Assembly (NCBI GenBank): GCA_937135995.1
Contig: CAKZOF010000232.1
Location: forward strand, 1 to 5,950
Reading direction: 5' to 3'
Source: an uncultured Pyrinomonas sp.
GTDB lineage: Bacteria > Acidobacteriota > Blastocatellia > Pyrinomonadales > Pyrinomonadaceae
DNA: 5,950 nucleotides
In this document: piece after piece, positions 1-5,737 of the stretch
Layout: each line of letters begins with the position of its first letter
How positions within the stretch are numbered: position 1 is the stretch's first letter
Translations under genes and position numbers: made by a program
The notes under the pieces: model-generated
The model's input: only the letters and a program-made list of their open reading frames with translations
The model's database searches: none
Told to the model about the DNA's origin: nothing

Positions 1-410
1 TGCTGGTTCCCGTCGATAATGCGCGCGAGGTTGGCCTTCGCTCCCCGATCACAGCCGCCGAGGGGGAGTTGTTGATGAAGAATCTGGCGGACGATTTCAA
101 CGCGCCGCCCGCCGACTGGAAGGATCGTTTCAAAGAGTTTTCCGAGAAGATGCGCACGGGCGACATTTTTGCCGTGGCTGAAGTCCTCAAGACGCTGACT
201 TACTTAAGTCAATTCAAACCGCTCTCCTTCCGCGAACAACGCATGCTGGAGCGCGCGCGGTATCTGGTCATTTCGGAGCTGAGCACCGTTTGTCGTAAAC
301 CCGAATGCGACATCGTCGAGCGCGTCGATCAAGCGCTGGCCGCTGCCTGTGCTAAACACGCGCGCCGCACAACGCGGACGCGCGCTGTGGGAGCGAACGC
401 CGGTCACTGA
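1..410 (+). CDS. CarD/CdnL family transcriptional regulator, C-terminal part (5' end outside window)
   Basis: The reading frame is open from base 3 to the TGA at 408-410, so the gene begins before the window; the TTG/ATG codons at 69-77 are internal. About 135 residues are visible. They begin with LVPVDNAREVGLRSPIT, which matches the end of the N-terminal RNA-polymerase-interacting domain of CarD/CdnL proteins. The all-helical C-terminal domain follows, with ADWKDRFKEF, then RTGDIFAVAEVLKTL, then LSFREQRMLERARYLVISEL, all at the expected family spacing. The Trp of ADWK (bases 117-119) matches the conserved Trp that, in mycobacterial CarD, contacts the upstream edge of the transcription bubble. 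Family members bind the RNA polymerase beta subunit and stabilise open promoter complexes, often at rRNA promoters. The last 20 or so residues are Arg/Ala rich and look like a variable tail. Not obviously linked to the downstream nickel genes. The family call is strong; the exact subgroup (CarD or CdnL) cannot be separated from the fragment. Confidence 0.88.
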   Translation, partial: LVPVDNAREVGLRSPITAAEGELLMKNLADDFNAPPADWKDRFKEFSEKMRTGDIFAVAEVLKTLTYLSQFKPLSFREQRMLERARYLVISELSTVCRKPECDIVERVDQALAAACAKHARRTTRTRAVGANAGH

Positions 411-620
411 AGGGCTAAATAGAGCCTCTGCGATTAGAATCGAGCCTCACAATCGAGCTCGCGTTTACGTCAGCGCGAAACCGGAGAGTGCCGTTTGCGC
501 GTCGTCCGGTCAAAGGCGATCTTTATAAATAAATAATAATGGATCTGCCTTCGCTTCATCTTCCTCATCTTGAGGTTGACCTGCAACAGAAGGGGCTTCA
601 CTAAATCGTTCGCTGGCGTG

Positions 621-641
621 TCGAACACGAAGCGCGTTCGA
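621..641. repeat. Short inverted repeat upstream of nikR
   Basis: TCGAAC at 621-626 and GTTCGA at 636-641 are perfect 6-base inverted arms separated by 9 bases. It lies about 45 bases before the nikR operator and could be a second protein-binding site or chance; the sequence does not match the operator at 684-708. Confidence 0.25.
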
Positions 642-683
642 TGTGCCAAGGTACGCAAAGGTTCTTGCTTCATTTACCCGCCG

Positions 684-708
684 TAGCACGAATTTGAAAT
701 TCGTGTTA
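684..708. promoter_or_regulatory. Palindromic operator upstream of nikR (putative NikR box)
   Basis: CACGAATTT (687-695) and AAATTCGTG (697-705) are perfect 9-base inverted arms around a central G at 696; with one mismatch the symmetry extends to 684-708. The right side overlaps the extended -10 element at 704-712, so a bound protein would block transcription. Seventeen of 21 positions (688-708) recur in front of the receptor gene at 1245-1265. NikR family repressors bind dyad-symmetric operators and often control their own gene, so NikR is the natural candidate. The half-sites do not match the E. coli GTATGA/TCATAC box, so the assignment rests on position and recurrence. Confidence 0.6.
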
Positions 709-712
709 TAAG
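704..712 (+). promoter_or_regulatory. Probable nikR promoter, extended -10 element
   Basis: TGT followed by TATAAG at 707-712 matches an extended -10 (TGnTATAAT) with one mismatch in the hexamer. No good -35 is seen at 17-18 bases upstream, as is common for extended -10 promoters. Transcription would start near base 719, downstream of the ATG at 713 and upstream of the chosen nikR start at 743. Confidence 0.45.
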
Positions 713-742
713 ATGACCCTGAACATAGGCCGGGAGCGTTCG

Positions 743-1180
743 ATGGGAGAGTTGATCCGCTTCAGCGTAAGCGTCGAAGATGAATTGCTCAAAAGCTTCG
801 ATCACCTGATCAAGCGTCAAGGCTACGTCAATCGTTCAGAGGCGTTGCGCGACCTGATGCGCGACGCGCTCGTGCGTGCGCATCTCGACGAGGAACCGAA
901 AGCAACGGATGCGCTTGGGACTTTGACGTTCGTCTATGACCATCACGTCACGGATCTAGCCGATCGTTTGACCGATCTGCAACACAAGCATTATCAGTTG
1001 ATCATTTCGGTTTTGCATGTACACGTCAGTCATGACGATTGCATGGAAGTGATTGTTCTGCGAGGGCCGGCCGAAAAGGTGCGTGCGCTCGCAGACGCGC
1101 TGCTTAGTTTCAAAGGGGTCAAGCACGGACGCCTTTTCTTGACCATTCCGGCGAAGAGGATCACCGATCGGCGAAGATAG
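743..1180 (+). CDS. nikR: Nickel-responsive transcriptional regulator NikR
   Basis: This 145-residue protein is a nickel-sensing repressor that acts in the cytoplasm as a tetramer. Residues 1-48 form a ribbon-helix-helix DNA-binding domain: the beta strand LIRFSVSV is followed by two helices containing DHLIKRQGYVNRSEALRDLMRD, a hallmark of NikR. Residues 60-140 form the ACT-like metal-binding domain. The four ligands of the high-affinity square-planar nickel site are all present as His81, His92, His94 and Cys100, with the same spacing as His76, His87, His89 and Cys95 of E. coli NikR. The start is placed at the ATG at 743, not the in-frame ATG at 713: GGGAG at 732-736 lies 6 bases before it, the protein then begins MGELIRFSVS as in typical NikRs, and the promoter at 704-712 would put base 713 upstream of the transcript. 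The operator overlapping that promoter suggests autorepression. The receptor gene follows after about 106 bases and carries the same operator. Confidence 0.95.
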   Translation: MGELIRFSVSVEDELLKSFDHLIKRQGYVNRSEALRDLMRDALVRAHLDEEPKATDALGTLTFVYDHHVTDLADRLTDLQHKHYQLIISVLHVHVSHDDCMEVIVLRGPAEKVRALADALLSFKGVKHGRLFLTIPAKRITDRRR

Positions 1181-1200
1181 GGTTCGGGAAGATCAGGATC

Positions 1201-1214
1201 ATCCATCGATGGAT
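1201..1214. repeat. Perfect 14-base palindrome between nikR and the receptor gene
   Basis: ATCCATCGATGGAT is fully self-complementary. It lies 20 bases after the nikR stop and 31 bases before the receptor operator. No T-run follows, so it is not a standard terminator. It may be a binding site, a short cruciform, or chance. Confidence 0.4.
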
Positions 1215-1227
1215 CGGTCAGTTCTCG

Positions 1228-1256
1228 TTGGGCGTCCCGGTGTTACGAAATAAAAA
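1228..1256 (+). promoter_or_regulatory. Probable promoter of the TonB-dependent receptor gene
   Basis: TTGGGC at 1228-1233 and TAAAAA at 1251-1256, separated by 17 bases, are a moderate sigma-70-like pair. The predicted transcript start near 1263 leaves a leader of about 24 bases before the ATG at 1287. The -10 element lies inside the operator at 1245-1265, giving a repressible layout. Confidence 0.4.
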
Positions 1257-1265
1257 TTCATGTTA
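1245..1265. promoter_or_regulatory. Operator upstream of the receptor gene, matching the nikR operator
   Basis: Aligned without gaps to bases 688-708, this stretch shares ACGAA at its left end, AAATTC in the middle right and TGTTA at its right end, 17 of 21 positions in all. It is a weaker dyad than the nikR copy, with TGAA/TTCA-like half-sites around base 1253. A TGTTAC direct repeat (1241-1246 and 1261-1266, 20 bases apart) flanks it. It covers the probable -10 and transcript start and overlaps the ATG at 1260, which is a further reason to prefer the start at 1287. The most likely regulator is the NikR encoded just upstream. Confidence 0.55.
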
Positions 1266-1286
1266 CTGGTGCGAAAAGGAGCGATC

Positions 1287-3695
1287 ATGCGAGGAGATTC
1301 GTTTAGTCATGAGGCGGGATGCAATCGGGTGTATGTCAGAGTTGTCCCCTTGAAGTGGCGTGCGAAACGTCGCCTCTGGTCGAAAGTAGCTCTCCTCTTG
1401 CTATTCCATCTCATCGTCAGCGCTTCGGCACAAGAGGTAGACAGATGGCGAATGATTTCCGGCACGGTCATGTCGCAGCGCAACGAGTTGATTGCAGGAG
1501 TTGAAATCACCGCGCGAACGTCTGCTGGCGAGCAACGTGCGGTGAGCGACTCGGAAGGAAGATTCCGATTACGGGTGCCGAGCGGATCAGTGACGCTCGT
1601 CTTTGAAGGTAAGGGGATCAAGCGAACCGTGCGCGAGATCGGTGCCGAGGAGAGAGCGGATGATCTTCGAATCACAGTTGATCTATTGGTTCGGCCGATT
1701 CACGAGTCGGTTGTCATCGTTGCCTCGGTCACAGATCCATCCATCGAACGGAGGAATGACGTGATCTACCGCGAGGGGCTTTTCTTACGCGACGATCAAC
1801 TGTTCCACACGCTCGATGCTGGGATCAACGCCGGGCAACACGAAGGAGGAGGCAAATCGCTCGAAATCCGACGCTTCGGTTTCAATCTCGACCACGGCGG
1901 ATTGTTCGGCGGCTTGAAAGTGTTGGTCGATGATGTGCAACAAAATCAAGCGACACAAGGGCATGGGCAGGGTTATCTCGGGGCTTTAAAGAGCGTAACG
2001 CCCGAGTTGATCGCCGATGTGGATATCTTAAACGGTCCTTTCGCCGCTGAGTATGGCGACTTCTCCGGTCTCGGCGTTGTTCATGTGCGCACGAAAGAGA
2101 GCCTGCCAAACGTCTTGACCGCGCGGGTACAGGCTGGCTCGTTCGGCGCTTTCAGGGGCTTTCTCGCTTACAGCCCGCAGCGTTCTCGCTCCTTTATCGC
2201 TTACGAGGCGTCACGCACCGATGGACCTTTCTTGAACCCTCTTCGTTACCACAGAGATAATGTGACGGGCAATTACACGCGGGAGCTTGACGCGCGATCG
2301 AGCTTGAGCGTGAAGTTGAATGCAGGTCGCAACAGCTTCTTCTCTTCCGGGCAGATTCCGCTCGATCTGGTCTTCGCCGGAGAGCTCGACCGTTTCGGTT
2401 TCATCGACCCGGACAATGGCGGCAAAGTTGAGGCGGGAACGATCGGAGTTTATTATCGGCGGGAGAATGCGCGCGGAGATCTCCTCAAGGTCGATGGGTT
2501 CATCACGCGGTCGCTCTTCGATCTGTGGTCCAATTTCACTTTCTTCCTCGTCGATCCCGAGTACGGGGATGAGATACAGCAGCATGATTCGCGCTTGCAG
2601 CAAGGGGCCAATCTGCAGTATGTGCGGCTCGATCGGATTTCTGGAGTAACTGGAATGCTAACCGTCGGCGGGAACTTCAACGCTTTTCAGACGAACGTCG
2701 GGCTTTATCCCTCCATCGGTCGCGATCCGGTTCGCGCCTTTTTGCCGCGCGTTTTGCCTAATGAAGAGTGTTGTCCTTTGACGAGCGCGCATGCGCGTGT
2801 GGCGAACGTCGGTTGGTATGCGCAACAGGCGCTGGACCTGCTCGGCGGAAGACTGCATCTCGTAGGCGGTGCGCGTTACGATCTGTTTCGTTTCGCCGTC
2901 GATGACAAGATCGCGCCGGCGCTTTCGGGCACCGAAAGCGCAGGGCGCTTTCAACCCAAAGCCGCCGTCTCTTATGCTCCGTTCGATGGCGTGCCGTTAA
3001 CTTTTCATTTCAACTACGGGCGCGGCATCAGCAGTCAAGATGCGCGCGGAGTGGTCCAGTATCCCAACGGCCCGAAGGTCGCGACGACGGATTTTTACCA
3101 AGTGGGGACTTCGCACAACTACAAGCGCCTTTCGATGACGACCGATCTGTTCTTGATCGACACGTCGAATCAACAGGTCTATGTGCCGGATGACGGGAGC
3201 ACGGAGTTCGTTGGCCCGAGCCGCGCTTATGGGTACGAAGTGAAGCTGTCGGTTCGCTTATCATCTTATCTATCTTTCAACGGCGGGTTGACGCAGGTGA
3301 TGAACGCCTTCTTCCGCGGCACGAACCCGCGCGAATACGTCGATCGCGCTCCGCATACGGTGGCTAACGCTGGATTTACGCTTTCCGGCTGGCGAGGGTT
3401 TGCCGGATCGCTTCGCTACCGGCATGCAGGCAGCTATCGGCTGGACCCGCTCGACGCTGGCATTCGCGCTGCGGGTTTGGATATAGCGGATGTTTACGTG
3501 AGTAAGCGTTTGCTGGGCAGGTTGGACCTGAACTTTGCGATAGATAATCTCTTCGACAAAAGGTACTACGAGACGCAGAATTTCTTCGTCTCGCGCGTGC
3601 ATCCTGCGGATGAGCCAAGAGCGCGGATACACGCGACGCCAGGTTATCCGCGAAGCGTCATGATCGGACTGACTTTCCGGCTAGGAAAGAAGTAA
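1287..3695 (+). CDS. TonB-dependent outer-membrane receptor, candidate nickel or nickel-metallophore receptor
   Basis: This 802-residue protein is a ligand-gated outer-membrane beta barrel powered by TonB-ExbB-ExbD. Residues 23-48 are a signal peptide: KWRAKRR, then the core VALLLLFHLIV, with likely cleavage after SASA before QEVD. Residues 57-135 form a carboxypeptidase-regulatory-like beta-sandwich (ISGTV, then SDSEGRFRLRVPSG). ESVVIVAS at 140-147 resembles a TonB box. The plug spans about 155-274, including VDILNGPFAAEYGDFSG. The barrel runs to the C-terminus, with DNLFDKRYYETQ and the closing strand SVMIGLTFRL followed by GKK. A Cys495-Cys496 pair with His502 lies in a probable extracellular loop. 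The ATG at 1287 is chosen over the one at 1260 because AAGGAG at 1276-1281 sits 5 bases before it and the operator covers 1260. The substrate is inferred from nikR adjacency and the shared operator; sequence alone does not exclude iron-siderophore, cobalamin or another ligand. Confidence 0.9.
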   Translation: MRGDSFSHEAGCNRVYVRVVPLKWRAKRRLWSKVALLLLFHLIVSASAQEVDRWRMISGTVMSQRNELIAGVEITARTSAGEQRAVSDSEGRFRLRVPSGSVTLVFEGKGIKRTVREIGAEERADDLRITVDLLVRPIHESVVIVASVTDPSIERRNDVIYREGLFLRDDQLFHTLDAGINAGQHEGGGKSLEIRRFGFNLDHGGLFGGLKVLVDDVQQNQATQGHGQGYLGALKSVTPELIADVDILNGPFAAEYGDFSGLGVVHVRTKESLPNVLTARVQAGSFGAFRGFLAYSPQRSRSFIAYEASRTDGPFLNPLRYHRDNVTGNYTRELDARSSLSVKLNAGRNSFFSSGQIPLDLVFAGELDRFGFIDPDNGGKVEAGTIGVYYRRENARGDLLKVDGFITRSLFDLWSNFTFFLVDPEYGDEIQQHDSRLQQGANLQYVRLDRISGVTGMLTVGGNFNAFQTNVGLYPSIGRDPVRAFLPRVLPNEECCPLTSAHARVANVGWYAQQALDLLGGRLHLVGGARYDLFRFAVDDKIAPALSGTESAGRFQPKAAVSYAPFDGVPLTFHFNYGRGISSQDARGVVQYPNGPKVATTDFYQVGTSHNYKRLSMTTDLFLIDTSNQQVYVPDDGSTEFVGPSRAYGYEVKLSVRLSSYLSFNGGLTQVMNAFFRGTNPREYVDRAPHTVANAGFTLSGWRGFAGSLRYRHAGSYRLDPLDAGIRAAGLDIADVYVSKRLLGRLDLNFAIDNLFDKRYYETQNFFVSRVHPADEPRARIHATPGYPRSVMIGLTFRLGKK

Positions 3696-3725
3696 TCTCC
3701 TGTGTGCGGGCGAAAGAGCGGTTGC

Positions 3726-3763
3726 GGCGCGGCGCTTGCTTGTGCGAGGTGGGGCGTCGCGCC
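3726..3763 (+). other. GC-rich hairpin between the receptor and photolyase genes
   Basis: GGCGCGGCGC (3726-3735) pairs with GCGTCGCGCC (3754-3763) over 10 base pairs, one of them G-U, around an 18-base loop. It begins 30 bases after the receptor stop and ends 35 bases before the photolyase start. No T-run follows, so it is not a canonical factor-independent terminator, but a stem this strong could pause polymerase or protect the receptor mRNA 3' end. Confidence 0.35.
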
Positions 3764-3798
3764 GACCGTGGAAGCTGAGTGCGGGCGATTGAGATTCG

Positions 3799-5217
3799 AT
3801 GGTTGATCTGAACGACCGCGTGAGACAACTCAATCGAGGCGAGGAGAACCGCCGCGCGCGGTATATCCTCTATTGGATGCAGGTTTACAAGCGTCCGCGC
3901 TATAACCATGCGCTCAGTTTCGCCATTCGCGCAGCTAACGAACGACGTTTGCCGCTTGTCGTTTACGAAGGTCTGAAATACAACTACCCGTGGGCGAACG
4001 ATCGCTTGCACACCTTCATCCTCCAAGGCGTGAACGAGAACCGCCGCGAGTTTCAACGCCTCGGCATCCGCTACGTCTTCTACTTGCAGAAGAACGAGCG
4101 CGATCCGCGCGATACGGTGGCGCGTTTAGCCGAAGAGGCGGCTTTGCTCGTCACGGACGACTTCCCGTGTTTCATCATCCCGGAACACAACCGGCGCATC
4201 GCCGCGCGCGTGCGCATCCCTGTCTTCGCCGTCGATTCAAACGGATTAGTGCCGCTGTCGGCCTTCGCCAAAGAAGAGTATGCCGCGCGCACAATTCGTC
4301 CCAAGATCAAGCGGCTGTTGCCGCGCTACTTCGTCCCGTTTCGCGAAGAGAAAGTGGCCGTCGAAGATCCACACTTGCGGGTCAACTGCCCGGAAGAGAC
4401 CGTTTTCGAGGATGGCGAAATCGGCGCGCTCGTCGCGCGATGCGCCATCGATCACAACGTCGCGCCTTCGCCCGTCTATCGCGGCGGACGACGCGCGGGG
4501 CTAGCTCGATTGCAGCACTTCGTCGAGAAGATCCTGCCGCGTTATCACGAGCAACGGACGCATCCGGAGACAGACGGCACGTCGCGTCTGAGTTCGTACC
4601 TCCATTTCGGTTACCTGTCGGCGCAAGAGATCGCTGAAGCCGTGCAGGTCGCGGATGCGCCACAGCAGGCCAAGGAGGCTTATCTCGAAGAGTTGATCGT
4701 GCGACGGGAACTAGCGTACAACTTCACGCGCTTCAATCCACGCTACGCTTCGCTCGAAGCGCTGCCGGATTGGGCGAAGCGCACGCTTGGCGCACACGAC
4801 GACGATCCGCGTCCAACAATCATCTCGCCCGCACAGATCGAAGAGGCGCAAACCTACGATGAGTTGTGGAACGCGACGCAACGTGAACTTCTCTGGACGG
4901 GCGAGATACACAACTACGTACGGATGCTGTGGGGCAAAAAGGTGATCGAGTGGCGCCCGACGCACGACGAAGCGTTTCATTTGCTCGAACATCTGAACAA
5001 CAAGTACGCGCTCGACGGCCGCGATCCCAATTCATACGCTGGCATCCTCTGGTGCTTCGGCAAGCACGATCGTCCGTGGGGGCCAGAAAGTCCGATCTTC
5101 GGCCTTGTGCGCCGCATGTCGTCTCAGAGTATGGGGCGTAAATTCAACGCGCGAAAATACATCGAGTGGACCAGAAGCTTCGAGCCGGATGCTCGCCAGT
5201 CGGTGGAGCGACGGTGA
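3799..5217 (+). CDS. Class II CPD photolyase (deoxyribodipyrimidine photo-lyase)
   Basis: This 472-residue flavoenzyme uses light to split cyclobutane pyrimidine dimers in DNA. The N-terminal alpha/beta domain (about 20-170) starts with RYILYWMQVYKRPRYNHAL and includes VDSNGLVPL (145-153) and EEYAARTIRPKI (159-170), signatures of class II enzymes. The helical FAD-binding domain (about 230-460) holds YLHFGYLSAQ (267-276), EELIVRRELAYNF (297-309), DELWNATQ, HNYVRMLWGKKVIEW (371-385), LDGRDPNSYAGILW (405-418) and HDRPWGP. Trp357, Trp378 and Trp385 have the same spacing as Trp360, Trp381 and Trp388 of the Methanosarcina mazei class II enzyme, which serve in FAD photoreduction. The length is normal and there is no frameshift. 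The ATG at 3799 has only a weak GAGA (3791-3794) before it. No light-responsive promoter was recognised. The DUF2256 gene follows directly, so the two are probably cotranscribed. Confidence 0.95.
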   Translation: MVDLNDRVRQLNRGEENRRARYILYWMQVYKRPRYNHALSFAIRAANERRLPLVVYEGLKYNYPWANDRLHTFILQGVNENRREFQRLGIRYVFYLQKNERDPRDTVARLAEEAALLVTDDFPCFIIPEHNRRIAARVRIPVFAVDSNGLVPLSAFAKEEYAARTIRPKIKRLLPRYFVPFREEKVAVEDPHLRVNCPEETVFEDGEIGALVARCAIDHNVAPSPVYRGGRRAGLARLQHFVEKILPRYHEQRTHPETDGTSRLSSYLHFGYLSAQEIAEAVQVADAPQQAKEAYLEELIVRRELAYNFTRFNPRYASLEALPDWAKRTLGAHDDDPRPTIISPAQIEEAQTYDELWNATQRELLWTGEIHNYVRMLWGKKVIEWRPTHDEAFHLLEHLNNKYALDGRDPNSYAGILWCFGKHDRPWGPESPIFGLVRRMSSQSMGRKFNARKYIEWTRSFEPDARQSVERR

Positions 5218-5261
5218 CGCAGGGCGCAACACAGTCCATCGGCGAAGCAACATCGCACACG

Positions 5262-5447
5262 ATGCCCAAGCGAAGAGTGCGCAAAGAGAATCTGCCGAAA
5301 AAGGTTTGCGCCACGTGCGGGCGTGCGATGGCGTGGCGTCGGAAATGGGCCAAAGTTTGGGACCAAGTGCGCTATTGTTCGGAGCGCTGTCGGAGAAATG
5401 CCCGCGCTGCCTGCCGCAAAAGCAACTCCGAGGTCGTGCCGCGGTAG
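5262..5447 (+). CDS. DUF2256 family zinc-ribbon-like small protein
   Basis: This 61-residue basic protein matches the DUF2256 pattern: RKENLPKKVCATCGR, then WRRKWAKVWDQVRYCSERCR. Cys16-x2-Cys19 and Cys39-x3-Cys43 are placed to hold one zinc ion. Its molecular function is unknown. From memory, DUF2256 genes are often found beside photolyase/cryptochrome genes in other bacteria, which fits this position. The ATG at 5262 was chosen because the family's conserved block normally starts within about ten residues of the first Met. An alternative in-frame GTG at 5214 overlaps the photolyase stop (GTGA) and has GGTGGAG at 5202-5208, a better ribosome-binding site; it would add 16 unconserved residues and imply translational coupling. 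Either way the gene sits tightly behind the photolyase and is probably in the same operon. The last 15 residues are an unconserved tail. Confidence 0.85.
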   Translation: MPKRRVRKENLPKKVCATCGRAMAWRRKWAKVWDQVRYCSERCRRNARAACRKSNSEVVPR

Positions 5448-5509
5448 CAGAGGGCGCCTATGTTCGGCAGGCGTCACCGCTGTCCAACGACGCTGGTTTC
5501 AGTCCTTGG

Positions 5510-5551
5510 CCTCGTCTGGACGAGGAATATCGGAGTCGTTTTGTGCGACTC
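5510..5551. repeat. Two tandem hairpins
   Basis: CCTCGTC (5510-5516) and GACGAGG (5519-5525) are perfect inverted arms around TG. Eight bases on, GAGTCG (5533-5538) pairs with CGACTC (5546-5551) around a TTTTGTG loop. They lie 63 bases after the DUF2256 stop and may form the 3' end of that transcript, though no T-run follows the second stem. Confidence 0.35.
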
Positions 5552-5650
5552 GTACTGGCGAGCGCGTAAAGACGAGGAGACCACTCGCGGATGAACTCGG
5601 CGAAAAAATTAACGGAAAGCAGCCCTGGTCTCGGGGCGGTTAGAAGACGA

Positions 5651-5715
5651 CGAGGACGGGCTTGAAGCTACGCCTAACTTGGAGCTAAGACTTACGCTTC
5701 AATCTCCCGTCCTCG
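5651..5715. terminator. Long two-part stem-loop, possible bidirectional terminator or structured RNA
   Basis: CGAGGACGGG (5651-5660) pairs perfectly with CCCGTCCTCG (5706-5715). Inside it TTGAAGC (5662-5668) pairs perfectly with GCTTCAA (5696-5702), giving 17 base pairs interrupted by a 1/3-base internal loop, with a 27-base apical region. It lies between two convergent genes, 22 bases from the stop of the minus-strand gene, where a shared terminator would be expected. There is no T-run on either side, so intrinsic termination is uncertain; an mRNA-stabilising element or a small RNA remain possible. Confidence 0.4.
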
Positions 5716-5737
5716 GGCGAGGGTATGCGAGTTATCC

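Larger units (their letters stand above)
411..742. other. Intergenic region between the carD-like gene and nikR
   Basis: About 330 bases with no convincing gene. It holds an AT-rich patch around 520-541, which contrasts with the GC-rich surroundings, a TCGAAC/GTTCGA inverted repeat at 621-641, and the nikR operator and promoter at 684-712. The only open frames are a 22-codon one from the ATG at 539 and a 67-codon one on the minus strand; neither resembles a known family. No tRNA cloverleaf or clear factor-independent terminator for the upstream gene was seen. Confidence 0.6.
5448..5737. other. Convergent intergenic region with several hairpins
   Basis: About 290 bases between the DUF2256 stop and the stop of the minus-strand gene. 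Open frames across it are extensions of other-frame reading through the upstream genes and match nothing known. It contains two tandem hairpins (5510-5551), a long two-part stem (5651-5715), and GACGAGG three times (5519, 5571 and 5649). No recognisable RNA family was identified. Confidence 0.5.

Noticed and set aside
539..604. 22-codon frame starting after the AT-rich patch
   Set aside because: Too short, lacks a ribosome-binding site and shows no recognisable motif.
470..673. 67-codon open frame on the minus strand in the carD-nikR gap
   Set aside because: No ribosome-binding site, no family resemblance, a biased Arg/Lys composition, and it crosses the AT-rich patch; it is likely chance.
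1307..1675. 122-codon minus-strand frame opposite the receptor signal peptide
   Set aside because: It lies wholly within the receptor gene, whose signal peptide and domain are convincing; the composition looks like an antisense shadow.
2211..2603. 130-codon minus-strand frame within the receptor barrel
   Set aside because: Antisense shadow of the barrel coding sequence with no recognisable domain.
3990..4637. 215-codon plus-strand frame inside the photolyase gene
   Set aside because: Arg-rich out-of-frame translation typical of GC-rich genes; the photolyase frame carries all the conserved motifs.
5105..5569. 154-codon plus-strand frame spanning the photolyase end and the DUF2256 gene
   Set aside because: It conflicts with two genes that have clear family motifs and shows none itself.
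5323..5643. 106-codon plus-strand frame running past the DUF2256 gene
   Set aside because: Its first part is an out-of-frame reading of the DUF2256 gene and the rest has no recognisable motif or ribosome-binding site.
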